From JAFGNV01 sp964612485 (GTDB lineage Bacteria; Chloroflexota; Anaerolineae; 4572-78; J111): a stretch of 64,000 nucleotides of DNA. Below, one piece after another: positions 44,635 through 53,567 of the stretch. Location: positions 1 to 64,000 of the forward strand of contig CAZTFF010000015.1 in the NCBI GenBank assembly GCA_964612485.1, read 5' to 3'. Below the pieces are notes generated by a model that saw only the letters and a program-made list of their open reading frames with translations, made no database searches and was not told the DNA's origin. The position numbers and the translations under genes were made by a program. Positions within the stretch are counted from its first letter, which is position 1. Each line of letters begins with the position of its first letter.

Positions 44635-47600
44635 TTATTCCGTCAACTTTAATTGAACGGCTGTTTGCGGTACTTTTAAGCTCCGGCCCACTTCTCGGAC
44701 GGCAATCCGCAAGGCCTCTTCAATAGATTGCGCCGACTGGATCATTTCACCAATTTCATTGACCCGTGACTCACGGGCGGCGGCCTGCTGCGTTTCATCA
44801 ATCAGGCGCAGGTTTTCGGCGGCCTGGGCTACCTGTTCGGCAATCGCCTCCACCAATTCTCTTTCTTCATTTGACCACGCTTCTCGATCCGCTATTTCTT
44901 CCAGCCCCAGCAGGCCAATCACTTCGCCCCGAATTTTCAGCGGGACTTCGAGCGTGGTGGTCTTTTCAGCCGGAAGTTGGGGTGAAGGGTGTTCCTCCGG
45001 CGCGGAATCATTTTCTGCAGCCGGCGATTGCCGGCCATTACCGGAAGGATCCATTACCGGTTCCGATGCGGCCGGCAAAGAATCACTACCGGGAGCGGTT
45101 TGGGGCTGCTCCGGCATATATTCGAAACTGAGTTTGGGAGCGGCTGCCCGGTAATCGCCCCAGGCCTGGATGGTGTAGCGCCGCTGGGTTGCCTCCATTT
45201 CAGTCAGAATAGATTGCGTTTCGGCCAGCAGCCGCTGGTTTTCTACGGCCACGGCTACCTGGCGGGCCAGCGAAGCGTACAATCGTTTTTCGGTAGGGGT
45301 GAAGGCGTGCAGTTGTTCGGCGTAGAGGATCAATACACCAATCTGCCGGTTGCTCACCCAGAGCGGCAGCAAGGCCAGGGATTGGGTGTGAGCTTCTTGC
45401 AAAAAGGCCAATGCTTCATAATCAAGCCGTTCATCGTGCAACACATCATCAATAAATACAGGTTCGGAGCTTAGAAGCAGATCACCATAGGGAATCTTGG
45501 CCAAAGAGAAACGCATCCCCACCGGAATGGCCGGTATTCCCTGGCCGCTGTACCAATTGGCAATAACGTTCAAGGCTTCTACGTTGCCATCGGGATTATG
45601 CTCAAAAATTTCTAACACCACCCGGTTGATTTCCGGTATTTCGCCGGCTTCGGCAATGGCGACCATAATTTCTTGCAGGTCGCCGGCCTCGTTGATCCGC
45701 CGGCTGGCCTGGTAAAGCATGGCGGTTTCGGTGAGGGTAGATTGCGTTTCTTCAAATAACCAGGATTTTTCTACCGCCATGGCTATCTGGGCGGCCAGGG
45801 TGGTTTTCAGCCGGATATCTTCTTCGGTGAAAAAATCGGTTTGATCAGATTGCACATCCAGCACGCCGATCAATCGATCACCCGCCAGTAAGGGCACGGC
45901 CAATTCAGAACGGGTATCGGGCAAGAGATGATGCGCCAACCAATGGGGGTTTTCATAGACATTGTTGGCCACCACACCCTGGCGCTCACGGGCCGCCTGC
46001 GCCACCAGTGATTGTTCCTTATCTAATCGGATATGCCATTTTTCCGCCGCCATTTGCTGCCCAATAGAGCCGGCCCCGGCGGCTAAAACCAGGGCGTTGG
46101 CGGCCTGGTTGAGCAAATAAATATGGGCGTGGTAGAGTTCAAAGCCATCTTTGATCAGATCAACAACATCTTGCAACAGGTCCGTGGTGTCCATTATTTT
46201 AGAGATAGCAATATTTACCTGCGCCACCAACTCCAATTCGGTAGCGCGTTTGGTCATCAATTCCTGAGCCTGTTGTCCCTCTTGGGCCAGATTGGCGCTC
46301 TTGAAGGCGTTGCTGATTTGTTCGGCCAGGGTTTCATAGATAAAGCCTTCGTCTGGCCCAACTTTAAAGAGCACAAAACCTAACTGCTCCCGGCGAAAAT
46401 ACAAAGGGAAGGCCAGCATGTTATAGCTCTCCGCTTGTTCAGAAAGGAACTGCGCGGGCAGTAATTCAGAGGCCGGGAATTTTTGTTGGTCCGGGTCTAT
46501 GTCTATTGTTCCCGTTTCATTGTAAGCAAAAATCAATTTGGCCTGGCCATGGGGTGTTTCAGGATTTTCATACAACGAGAGATATACCTGCGGAATCCCC
46601 AGCCGGGGAAGTTCTACGGCCAACGTTTCTACCAATTTTTGGGAATCCAGCGCGGTAATAAACGCCGCGCCCAGATGCTGCAATCCAAACAACTGGTTTT
46701 CAACTTCCGCGCGCCGGTAGCCCTGCCGGCGTTGGGCCACCCGGCCCAACAAAATCCGGCTTTGGTGGTAAAGCGTCACGGCGCGGGAGGACATCTCATC
46801 ATCGGCTAATTTTTGGAGGTAAGGCAGCGAAAACCGGCGCAGGTTTGTCAGCACCTCGTGCCAGGCAAGGAGTTCTTCGTCGTCCACCACCGCCTGGATC
46901 AAAATCTCATTCAGCACGGTTAAATATTGTCCGTCTGCGGCCTCATCGGTTAACTCGGACAGAAAGGCATTGGCTACCTTTTCCACCTGGCGCAGTTCAA
47001 TCCGATCATCCAGACCCTCTTTGAGGCCGGTCAGAATATCATACAAGGCCGATTCAATGGACGCCGGTTTGCGCTGCGGCGCGGGCTGTCGGCGGGCCAC
47101 TTCTACCACCACCGGGTCCATACAGCCGCAAGATTCGCGCACAACCACCTCGGTGGGAATGGCTACCTGATCGGGCACAGGTTTGCCTTCGATCAGACCA
47201 AGCACCATTTCCATGGCTTTGCGCCCCCACCGGTATGTTTTGATGGGGACAGTGGTTAAGGCCGGGGTCAGCCACCGGCTCAACGCCGCGTCATCATAGC
47301 CTACCATGGCCACCTCCTGGGGCACTGAAATTCCACGCGATTGGAGTTCTTGCATCGCGCCCGTGGCAATGGCATCGGCGGGGGCGATCACGGCCTCAAA
47401 CTCAGCCTGCTGCTCATCCAACAGCCAGGAAATTCCCCGGGCGCCTTCGCCCCACTCGACCGGGGGTGTGACCAGTTCCGGTTCAAGGGGTAAATTGTAT
47501 TCGGCCAGCGTTTCCTGGTAGGCGCGATACCGCTCCTGGATGCCCTGGTGTTGCTGGGGGCCGTGAATAAAGGCAATGCGTTGGTAATGATGAACTTCAA

Positions 47601-48024
47601 TCAAGTGCCTGACCAATTTTTGCATATTCTGAAATGAGTCCACATACACATCGGGAACGCCTTGAATATGGCCTTCCAGCGTAACCACCGGGATCGATTG
47701 GTAATGTTTGATGAAGGCTTCTTTCTGCTCTGTGGTAAGATATTGCAACAAACTTCCCGCAACAATCACCAGTCCATCAAATTTTTTCGGGGCTACCAGG
47801 TTATAGATTGCGGCAGCAGTTGATCCAAACCCTTCAGGCTGCTGCGGCCATTTGCCCACAAAACTCATCAGGTTGACATCATGCTCTTGGGCGGCATCCG
47901 TTAACCCGCGCCAAATATCGTATTCGGTTTTGTATTCAAGCTGAGGCGTAAGCAGCGCAATTGTTGGGCGGCTGTTTTTCGGTGCGGCTTGTTTTTTCTG
48001 GGTCGGTTTCTGTTTTTTGCTCAT
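44635..48024 (-). CDS. LacI-type ligand-binding domain fused to GAF sensors
   Basis: 1129 residues, soluble. After a Lys/Gln-rich start, residues 19-312 form a LacI-type ligand domain without HTH (TIALLTPQLEYKTEY, FEAVIAPADAIATGAMQEL, VAMVGYDD, CGC linker). A helical and GAF-like segment follows (about 320-620), then GAF (640-805; FELYHAHIYLLNQAANAL), a further GAF (820-970) and the array's C-terminal module with a Pro/Glu-rich insertion. It ends LRIAVREVGRSLKVPQTAVQL. Same plan as the gene at 37934-42097 but with no PAS domains, so it looks like a diverged duplicate. It may give the array a second intracellular ligand input. Confidence 0.86.
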   Translation of the reverse strand: MSKKQKPTQKKQAAPKNSRPTIALLTPQLEYKTEYDIWRGLTDAAQEHDVNLMSFVGKWPQQPEGFGSTAAAIYNLVAPKKFDGLVIVAGSLLQYLTTEQKEAFIKHYQSIPVVTLEGHIQGVPDVYVDSFQNMQKLVRHLIEVHHYQRIAFIHGPQQHQGIQERYRAYQETLAEYNLPLEPELVTPPVEWGEGARGISWLLDEQQAEFEAVIAPADAIATGAMQELQSRGISVPQEVAMVGYDDAALSRWLTPALTTVPIKTYRWGRKAMEMVLGLIEGKPVPDQVAIPTEVVVRESCGCMDPVVVEVARRQPAPQRKPASIESALYDILTGLKEGLDDRIELRQVEKVANAFLSELTDEAADGQYLTVLNEILIQAVVDDEELLAWHEVLTNLRRFSLPYLQKLADDEMSSRAVTLYHQSRILLGRVAQRRQGYRRAEVENQLFGLQHLGAAFITALDSQKLVETLAVELPRLGIPQVYLSLYENPETPHGQAKLIFAYNETGTIDIDPDQQKFPASELLPAQFLSEQAESYNMLAFPLYFRREQLGFVLFKVGPDEGFIYETLAEQISNAFKSANLAQEGQQAQELMTKRATELELVAQVNIAISKIMDTTDLLQDVVDLIKDGFELYHAHIYLLNQAANALVLAAGAGSIGQQMAAEKWHIRLDKEQSLVAQAARERQGVVANNVYENPHWLAHHLLPDTRSELAVPLLAGDRLIGVLDVQSDQTDFFTEEDIRLKTTLAAQIAMAVEKSWLFEETQSTLTETAMLYQASRRINEAGDLQEIMVAIAEAGEIPEINRVVLEIFEHNPDGNVEALNVIANWYSGQGIPAIPVGMRFSLAKIPYGDLLLSSEPVFIDDVLHDERLDYEALAFLQEAHTQSLALLPLWVSNRQIGVLILYAEQLHAFTPTEKRLYASLARQVAVAVENQRLLAETQSILTEMEATQRRYTIQAWGDYRAAAPKLSFEYMPEQPQTAPGSDSLPAASEPVMDPSGNGRQSPAAENDSAPEEHPSPQLPAEKTTTLEVPLKIRGEVIGLLGLEEIADREAWSNEERELVEAIAEQVAQAAENLRLIDETQQAAARESRVNEIGEMIQSAQSIEEALRIAVREVGRSLKVPQTAVQLKLTE

Positions 48025-48047
48025 CCGCGGTTCTCCACTGGCAGCTC

Positions 48048-50603
48048 TTACTCGCTTAACGATTCATCAACGGCGGCAGCACCCGTTTCTGCTTCCGGCT
48101 GTGTATCGGCCCGAACGTTTTCGTGGCCGTTATCATCGGGGCCTGAACCGCGATTTCCTTCGGACAGGGTTTGGGTATCAAACCGGATAAAGGCGCGCCG
48201 GGGATTAAGCACCCGCGCAATTTCCGAGGTGGCTATTTTCATCAACGCTTGCATATCCGGGGCGCGGCGCAATTTATCGCTCACCTGGCCAATGAGCCGC
48301 TCCCGGGAGGCCCGTTCCTGAGTTTCGTTCAGCAAGCGCAGGTTTTCGGCTGTTTGGGCCACCTGATCGATAACGGCACTGATCAGCGCCAGATCATTCT
48401 CGGTCCACGCCCGGTTGGGGTCTACATCGTGTAATTGTAAATTTCCAATGGTTGACTCACCCAACGAAATGGGCGCGACCAAAACGCTGTATTTACCTGA
48501 ATCTAAACTGTTTGAGGGAGCAGCCGCCCTAACGGTGTTTTCAGCCTCAACCGGCTGTTCCGGCTCATCAATGGCAATCACGGCAGGTTCTTTTTGCTTC
48601 ATGGCCTGCTCGCGCGCTTTGGCCAAAATAAATTCGTTAAGGGTGGTGGATTCGCCCAGGCTGAATTGCACGCGCCCGCTGCTGCGCTGCGCCACCGACT
48701 CTTTACTCCAGGCTTGTTCAATGTATCGTCGTTGCAGTTCGCGGGCTTCGGCCAGCGCGGTTTGTACCTCCTCAAAGAGTCGGGCGTTGTTAATGGCAAC
48801 CGCCACGTGGTTAGCCAGCGACCGCAACAGCGCGGCATCGCCCTCATCCAGGCCGGCAATCTGGTTTTCCTGCACATCCAAAACCCCAACCACCTTCCCT
48901 TCCAACATAATGGGCACGGCCATTTCCGAATAGGTGTCGGGCAACAGGGGGTTGGGCAGCCAATCGGGCGTCTGGCGGACATTATCCACCCGAACTATCT
49001 CGCCGGACCGCGCCGCGCGCGCCACCAGGCTGGTGAGCGCATGCAAAGAAATATGGTGGCCTTCGGCTTTCATTTCCGCTCCCGCTACCCCGGTTCCGGC
49101 AGCCACCAGCAGGTCCTGGCGTTGTTCATCCAACAGATAAATGTGAGCGTGGTAATAGCCAAATCTATCTTGAATTTGATTGACCACCTCGGTTAACAAA
49201 TCTTCCAACTTCAAAATAGAACTGAGCCGTTCGCCCAGGGTGGCGACAATTTCCAATCGCTCGGTGCGAGAGGCCACCTGTTGTTCCAACCCCTGCAACG
49301 TTTGGCGCAGTTGCCCGGTCATCTGGTTAAAGGATTGGGCCAGGGTGTGTAACTCAACCACGTCTGTTTCCGGCGCGGTTTGATCTAACTGCCCGCCGGC
49401 CATCGCCACGGCTGTTTCGGTTAGCGCATTAACGGGGCGCGTAATCTGGAATGCAATGAGAACACCGATCAAACTGGCAATCGCCAGGGCGAACAGCCCC
49501 CCAACAATAACGGTCTGGATCAACGCATCCAGTGTTTCCAAGGCATTGGCCGCGGGCTGCTGTAAGATAAGGGTCAGGTTAAGATCATCCAGGTAGGGTT
49601 GGTCCGGCGTAGACGCCAGCCGGGCGTGGCTGTGGATCATTTCCTGGCCCTGTATTTCATCGCTATCCCAATTTACGGGGTTTTGCCGGATATCGTCCAG
49701 CACAACTTCATTAGAGATTGTCGTCCCCACTTTTTCCGGGTTGGTAGAGCTAAACCACCAGCGGCCTTCATTGGTATCCACCAGGCCAAATTCAACATTT
49801 TCGCCGCTAAAAGCGCCTTCCGTAAACAGGGAGAAATCGCTCAAGCGCAGCCGCCCGCGTAACACCCCCTGAACCTGTAAGCCTTCGAGTTCACCCGCTA
49901 TCGACGATTGTAACGGCATGACAACGTCTACCAGAACGGTTTGCTCATCCGGGGCAAAATAGGGCGCGCCTACAAAAACAGGCTTTTCCAAAGTAGTATT
50001 ACGGGCCTGCTGCCACCAGGCTTCATCGGCAAAATAGAATTCGGCCGGTTCTTCACCCGACCAACCGGCCAGGCCGCCGTAAAGGTCGGTGACAATTATT
50101 TGCGAGAACAGGGGCAGGCTATCCCCCACGGCAAATTGCAGCGTCACACTCGTCTGGTTAAAATACACCGACTGGCGAAAGGAGGCCGCATCCTGCCATT
50201 GAGATTCCATATTCAAAAAATAAGCTTGCCGCGTCTGCAACGACATTTCATCCAAAAATTTTTGCTCGTTCAAGGCCCAATTGGCCAGCGCATCATCGCC
50301 GGCGATATCTTGCAGGCGAACCATTTGGTTATCGATTTGCTCGGCCAGCCGGTTCCGGTTCAATTCTATCTGGGTTAAGGTATCGTTCCCTTTCTGATCA
50401 ATCAACGTTGTTCTCAATTGCAGCACCACGGCCGCAATCACGGCCAGCACCGACACAACCGACACAAGTAAAAAAGCAACCGGCAACCCCCTCTGCAGCG
50501 AGCGTGGCAGGAGATAACGACGAAAGCGAAAAGCCAACAGGACCAGGGCCAAAACGGCCAAAACAATTAATCCAATATTTAAGGGTGATAGCCATTCATA
50601 CAT
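48048..50603 (-). CDS. Membrane HAMP-GAF sensor with extra N-terminal membrane segment, no kinase
   Basis: 851 residues. Two membrane segments near the N-terminus (6-26 and 39-68), a large extracellular Cache-like domain to about 355, TM3 (365-392), then HAMP (GGQLDQTAPETDVVELHTLAQSF). GAF1 (FGYYHAHIYLLDEQRQDL) is followed by a GAF-like module (LVAPISLGESTIGNLQLHD). It ends in the shared tail (MKIATSEIARVLNPRRAFIRF) plus about 45 acidic residues. No catalytic output. The extra first segment is unusual among its neighbours. It starts 5 bp after the stop of the preceding sensor gene. Confidence 0.85.
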   Translation of the reverse strand: MYEWLSPLNIGLIVLAVLALVLLAFRFRRYLLPRSLQRGLPVAFLLVSVVSVLAVIAAVVLQLRTTLIDQKGNDTLTQIELNRNRLAEQIDNQMVRLQDIAGDDALANWALNEQKFLDEMSLQTRQAYFLNMESQWQDAASFRQSVYFNQTSVTLQFAVGDSLPLFSQIIVTDLYGGLAGWSGEEPAEFYFADEAWWQQARNTTLEKPVFVGAPYFAPDEQTVLVDVVMPLQSSIAGELEGLQVQGVLRGRLRLSDFSLFTEGAFSGENVEFGLVDTNEGRWWFSSTNPEKVGTTISNEVVLDDIRQNPVNWDSDEIQGQEMIHSHARLASTPDQPYLDDLNLTLILQQPAANALETLDALIQTVIVGGLFALAIASLIGVLIAFQITRPVNALTETAVAMAGGQLDQTAPETDVVELHTLAQSFNQMTGQLRQTLQGLEQQVASRTERLEIVATLGERLSSILKLEDLLTEVVNQIQDRFGYYHAHIYLLDEQRQDLLVAAGTGVAGAEMKAEGHHISLHALTSLVARAARSGEIVRVDNVRQTPDWLPNPLLPDTYSEMAVPIMLEGKVVGVLDVQENQIAGLDEGDAALLRSLANHVAVAINNARLFEEVQTALAEARELQRRYIEQAWSKESVAQRSSGRVQFSLGESTTLNEFILAKAREQAMKQKEPAVIAIDEPEQPVEAENTVRAAAPSNSLDSGKYSVLVAPISLGESTIGNLQLHDVDPNRAWTENDLALISAVIDQVAQTAENLRLLNETQERASRERLIGQVSDKLRRAPDMQALMKIATSEIARVLNPRRAFIRFDTQTLSEGNRGSGPDDNGHENVRADTQPEAETGAAAVDESLSE

Positions 50604-50608
50604 TGTTT

Positions 50609-52495
50609 CTACTCCTGTTGCCCCTGATTATCGCCGCCGTTGGAGGCCGGCTCAAGCCCCAATTCCAATACCGTATGGCGCACGCCCAGCCGCTGGCCCA
50701 GTTCCCGGGTTGCCATTTCTAAAAGCGAGTCGAGATTAGGCGCGGCTTTTAATTTATCGGTGATTTCACGGATGGTTTGTTCCCGGCTGGCCTGACCTCG
50801 GGCTTCTTCAAATAACCGCAGGTTTTCGGCGGTTTGCGATAATTGGTCCACCACGGCATTGACCAACGCCAGGTCATCGTCGGCCCACTCGCCGCTGCCC
50901 GCGTTGTATACCTGCAACGCGCCAATGGTTTGCTCGCGCAAATTAATGGGAACGCTTAACAGCTTATTCGGGGTTGCTTCATCATCCGTACCGGAGACCG
51001 TTGGTTTGTTTTGGGTTAAAGCGCGTTCTTTGGCCTGATCCAATACCTGCCGGGCCGCGCGATCTAAAGGCCTGGCCGCGGGATCGGCATAGATGTGCCG
51101 GCCTCGATGGGTTATTTTGGTTTTATCCCACGATTGGGCAATGTATTTTTCCTGGGCAATTCGCGCTTCGGCCAGGGCCGTTTCCGCCTGAGAAAACAGC
51201 CGCGCATTTCGAATAGCCACGGCCACCTGGCCGGCCAGCGAGCGTAACAGGCCAGCATCGCCATCATCCAGGCCGGCAATTTTATCTTCCTGCACGTCCA
51301 ATACGCCCACCATCTTCCCTTCCAAAATGATAGGAACCGCCATTTCCGAATAAGTGTCGGGCAGCAGGCGGTTGGGCAGCCAATCAGGCGATTCCCGAAC
51401 ATTATCCACCGCCACAATCTGTTTGGAGTGGGCCGCGCGAGCCACCAGGCTGGCGGGAGCGTCTAATGAGATGTGGTGGCTGCCGGCTTTCATTTCGGCC
51501 CCGGCCTGGCCGGTTCCCGCCGCTACCACCAGTTTGTTTGAAGTTTCATCGAGTAAATAAATATGGGCGTGATAATAGCCAAATTTATCTTGGATCTGAT
51601 TCACCAACTCGGCCAACAACTCATCAAGATTCAAAATGGCGTTCAGGCGCTCGCTGAGATTCCCCAACGTTTCCAATCGCTCGGTCCGCGCCGCCACCCG
51701 CTGTTCCAAACCGGCCAATGTTTCGGCCAACTGCGCCGTCATACGGTTGAAGGTTTGGGCCAACTGGCCGATTTCATCGCGGGTTTTTACCGGCGCGCGG
51801 GCATCCAGGTTGCCGGTTTCAATTTGCTGCGCAGTCGATGTCAGCTCGATTAACGGCGTGGCAATGCTGCGCGTAACAAACAGATAGACCAGCACCGCCA
51901 TTAAAGTAACCAGGAAAATCACCCCCAGGAATTGAGCCACCATGTTAGAGATAACGATATTTTGCTGCTGCACCGTTTCCTGTAACCGGCCAATTGTTTG
52001 CACCGAAAGCGTATCGTGTAAGTCTTTGGCCTGATCTATCTGCTCGTAAACCGAGATGATTTTTTTGTTCATCTCATCTGAGGTCATTTCGGCGCTATCC
52101 ACCGCCAATAAAAACTCCACCTCAGTTCGCAGATCATGCGTAACCGTTTCAAGGCCTGCTAAAGCGGCATCAACATCGGGGGTGGCGTTTTCCTGGATGG
52201 CGGCCAGCGCGTCGTTGATTCGTTCCAGGTCTTGCACAACATCACTCTCAAATTGCTCGCCGCCAATCACAAACAAACGCTCCAGGCTGGCATCCAGTGA
52301 TGAAATGGCCAGCGCGTAATCTTGCAGGTATCCCGTTTGCAGGCTGTCGGGGCCTACTTGCGCCGAAAAGTCTCTCACCTGGGTCAATTGATAATACCCG
52401 CCAATGGCCATCCCCAAAACAAGGATAATAACAATGGCATAACTGGAAAGAATTTTTCTGCGGATAGTAGAAGTGAAAAAATGGTATAATTTCAT
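50609..52495 (-). CDS. Membrane HAMP-GAF sensor next to a binding lipoprotein, no kinase
   Basis: 628 residues from ATG 52495, chosen because AGGAG lies 10 bases upstream and the next residues (MKLYHFFTSTIRRKIL) form a normal inner-membrane start; an upstream start at 52558 would overlap the previous gene. TM1, an extracellular helical bundle (about 40-175), TM2 (MVAQFLGVIFLVTLMAVLVY), HAMP (GNLDARAPVKTRDEIGQLAQTF), GAF1 (FGYYHAHIYLLDETSNKL), GAF-like module (LSVPINLREQTIGALQVYN) and the shared tail (MATRELGQRLGVRHTVLELG). No catalytic output. The substrate-binding lipoprotein gene precedes it by 7 bp, so the helical bundle may receive that protein's signal. Confidence 0.86.
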   Translation of the reverse strand: MKLYHFFTSTIRRKILSSYAIVIILVLGMAIGGYYQLTQVRDFSAQVGPDSLQTGYLQDYALAISSLDASLERLFVIGGEQFESDVVQDLERINDALAAIQENATPDVDAALAGLETVTHDLRTEVEFLLAVDSAEMTSDEMNKKIISVYEQIDQAKDLHDTLSVQTIGRLQETVQQQNIVISNMVAQFLGVIFLVTLMAVLVYLFVTRSIATPLIELTSTAQQIETGNLDARAPVKTRDEIGQLAQTFNRMTAQLAETLAGLEQRVAARTERLETLGNLSERLNAILNLDELLAELVNQIQDKFGYYHAHIYLLDETSNKLVVAAGTGQAGAEMKAGSHHISLDAPASLVARAAHSKQIVAVDNVRESPDWLPNRLLPDTYSEMAVPIILEGKMVGVLDVQEDKIAGLDDGDAGLLRSLAGQVAVAIRNARLFSQAETALAEARIAQEKYIAQSWDKTKITHRGRHIYADPAARPLDRAARQVLDQAKERALTQNKPTVSGTDDEATPNKLLSVPINLREQTIGALQVYNAGSGEWADDDLALVNAVVDQLSQTAENLRLFEEARGQASREQTIREITDKLKAAPNLDSLLEMATRELGQRLGVRHTVLELGLEPASNGGDNQGQQE

Positions 52496-52502
52496 GGTAA
52501 TT

Positions 52503-53567
52503 TCACTCCTCAGCCTCATAAATATCAGCGTTTCGCAGCAGGGATGGCGAAAACACAATATCCAATTTTTTGGCCATATCTAAATTCAAAATCAACCGGC
52601 CTTCTTTATTTTTGACCGGCGGTATATCTGCAACCGGCGCGCCATCGAGAATTTTGAGCGCGGTTTCAGCCGCCCACTCTCCTTGTTCATCCGATCTCTT
52701 AGCCACGGTAATCAATACGTAGGGCGCCATCCAGTCGAGGGTAGCGCCAACCGGGACTTTGGCATTTTCTGCCATAAATTTTTCAGCCTCAGCTTGATCC
52801 CAATCCTCTAACCCGGCATTGTTGAAGATATACAATATATCCACTTCTTCCTGAACGCTCACGTACATTTCTTTGAACTCAGCAAACGACGTGGCGAAAT
52901 AGACGTCCATTTCGCCATCAAAAAATCTGGTGTTGAAAATTTGCGCCGTCTTTCTACCGGTGGGCGTATCTGAACTCAGGTACCCGATCCGATCTCCCTG
53001 GGCATACGCTTTGAGATGCCCCACTACCTGGGTAATTAAATCCACCTCGATCATGCCGGTAACATTTTGGGTGGGATACCCATAAATAGAGGCATCCCAA
53101 TTAACGCCGCAGAAGACCACCGGCAGATCCGTATCTTTGAAATAGGGCACCACCAGATAAGTTTGGGCATTATCATCGCAGGCAATTAAAACATCGGGGC
53201 TAAAGGCATCAATTTCAGTTTTAGCGTTGGCCGCAGACTCATTGCCAAACGCATCGCCAGCATTGCGTTTGGTGTCCAGGTGAATCACTTTTAATTCAGC
53301 GCCGGTGTCTTCCAATACACTTCGAATACCGGTCTCAATCCCATCGGACCATTCATATCCCTGGTGATAGGAGTCTACCCAAAGAATTTTCCGGCCCGAA
53401 TAATCCGTGCTAACATCGTCTACAGGATTCGGCTCGGTGGCCGCGGCCGACGATTGGCAGGCTGCCAGCAGCAGCAACAGCATCAACCACAATACAACGC
53501 TTCCCTGCGTGCCGGTTAGTTGGGTTATTTGATACACTTTTCTAAAAACCTGATACCGCTGTGGCAT
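52503..53567 (-). CDS. ABC-type substrate-binding lipoprotein (ABC_sub_bind-like)
   Basis: 354 residues. Lipoprotein signal ending LLLAAC37, then a two-lobe binding protein of the ABC_sub_bind type: RKILWVDSYHQGYEWSDGI, DVLIACDDNAQTYL, LPVVFCGVNWD, NVTGMIEV and IGYLSSDTPTGRKTA. No permease or ATPase genes are near. It sits between two sensor genes: the start overlaps the stop of the PAS-GAF gene (TAATG) and the HAMP-GAF sensor follows by 7 bp. That argues for ligand presentation to a receptor, in the manner of LuxP or HtrA-type co-receptors, rather than for import. The ligand is unknown. Confidence 0.83.
   Translation of the reverse strand: MPQRYQVFRKVYQITQLTGTQGSVVLWLMLLLLLAACQSSAAATEPNPVDDVSTDYSGRKILWVDSYHQGYEWSDGIETGIRSVLEDTGAELKVIHLDTKRNAGDAFGNESAANAKTEIDAFSPDVLIACDDNAQTYLVVPYFKDTDLPVVFCGVNWDASIYGYPTQNVTGMIEVDLITQVVGHLKAYAQGDRIGYLSSDTPTGRKTAQIFNTRFFDGEMDVYFATSFAEFKEMYVSVQEEVDILYIFNNAGLEDWDQAEAEKFMAENAKVPVGATLDWMAPYVLITVAKRSDEQGEWAAETALKILDGAPVADIPPVKNKEGRLILNLDMAKKLDIVFSPSLLRNADIYEAEE

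Noticed and set aside
44660..44690. Third copy of the twin-repeat element (GGTACTTTTAAG)
   Set aside because: Only a partial match to one repeat, inside coding sequence, with no partner repeat at 22 bp and no -10.
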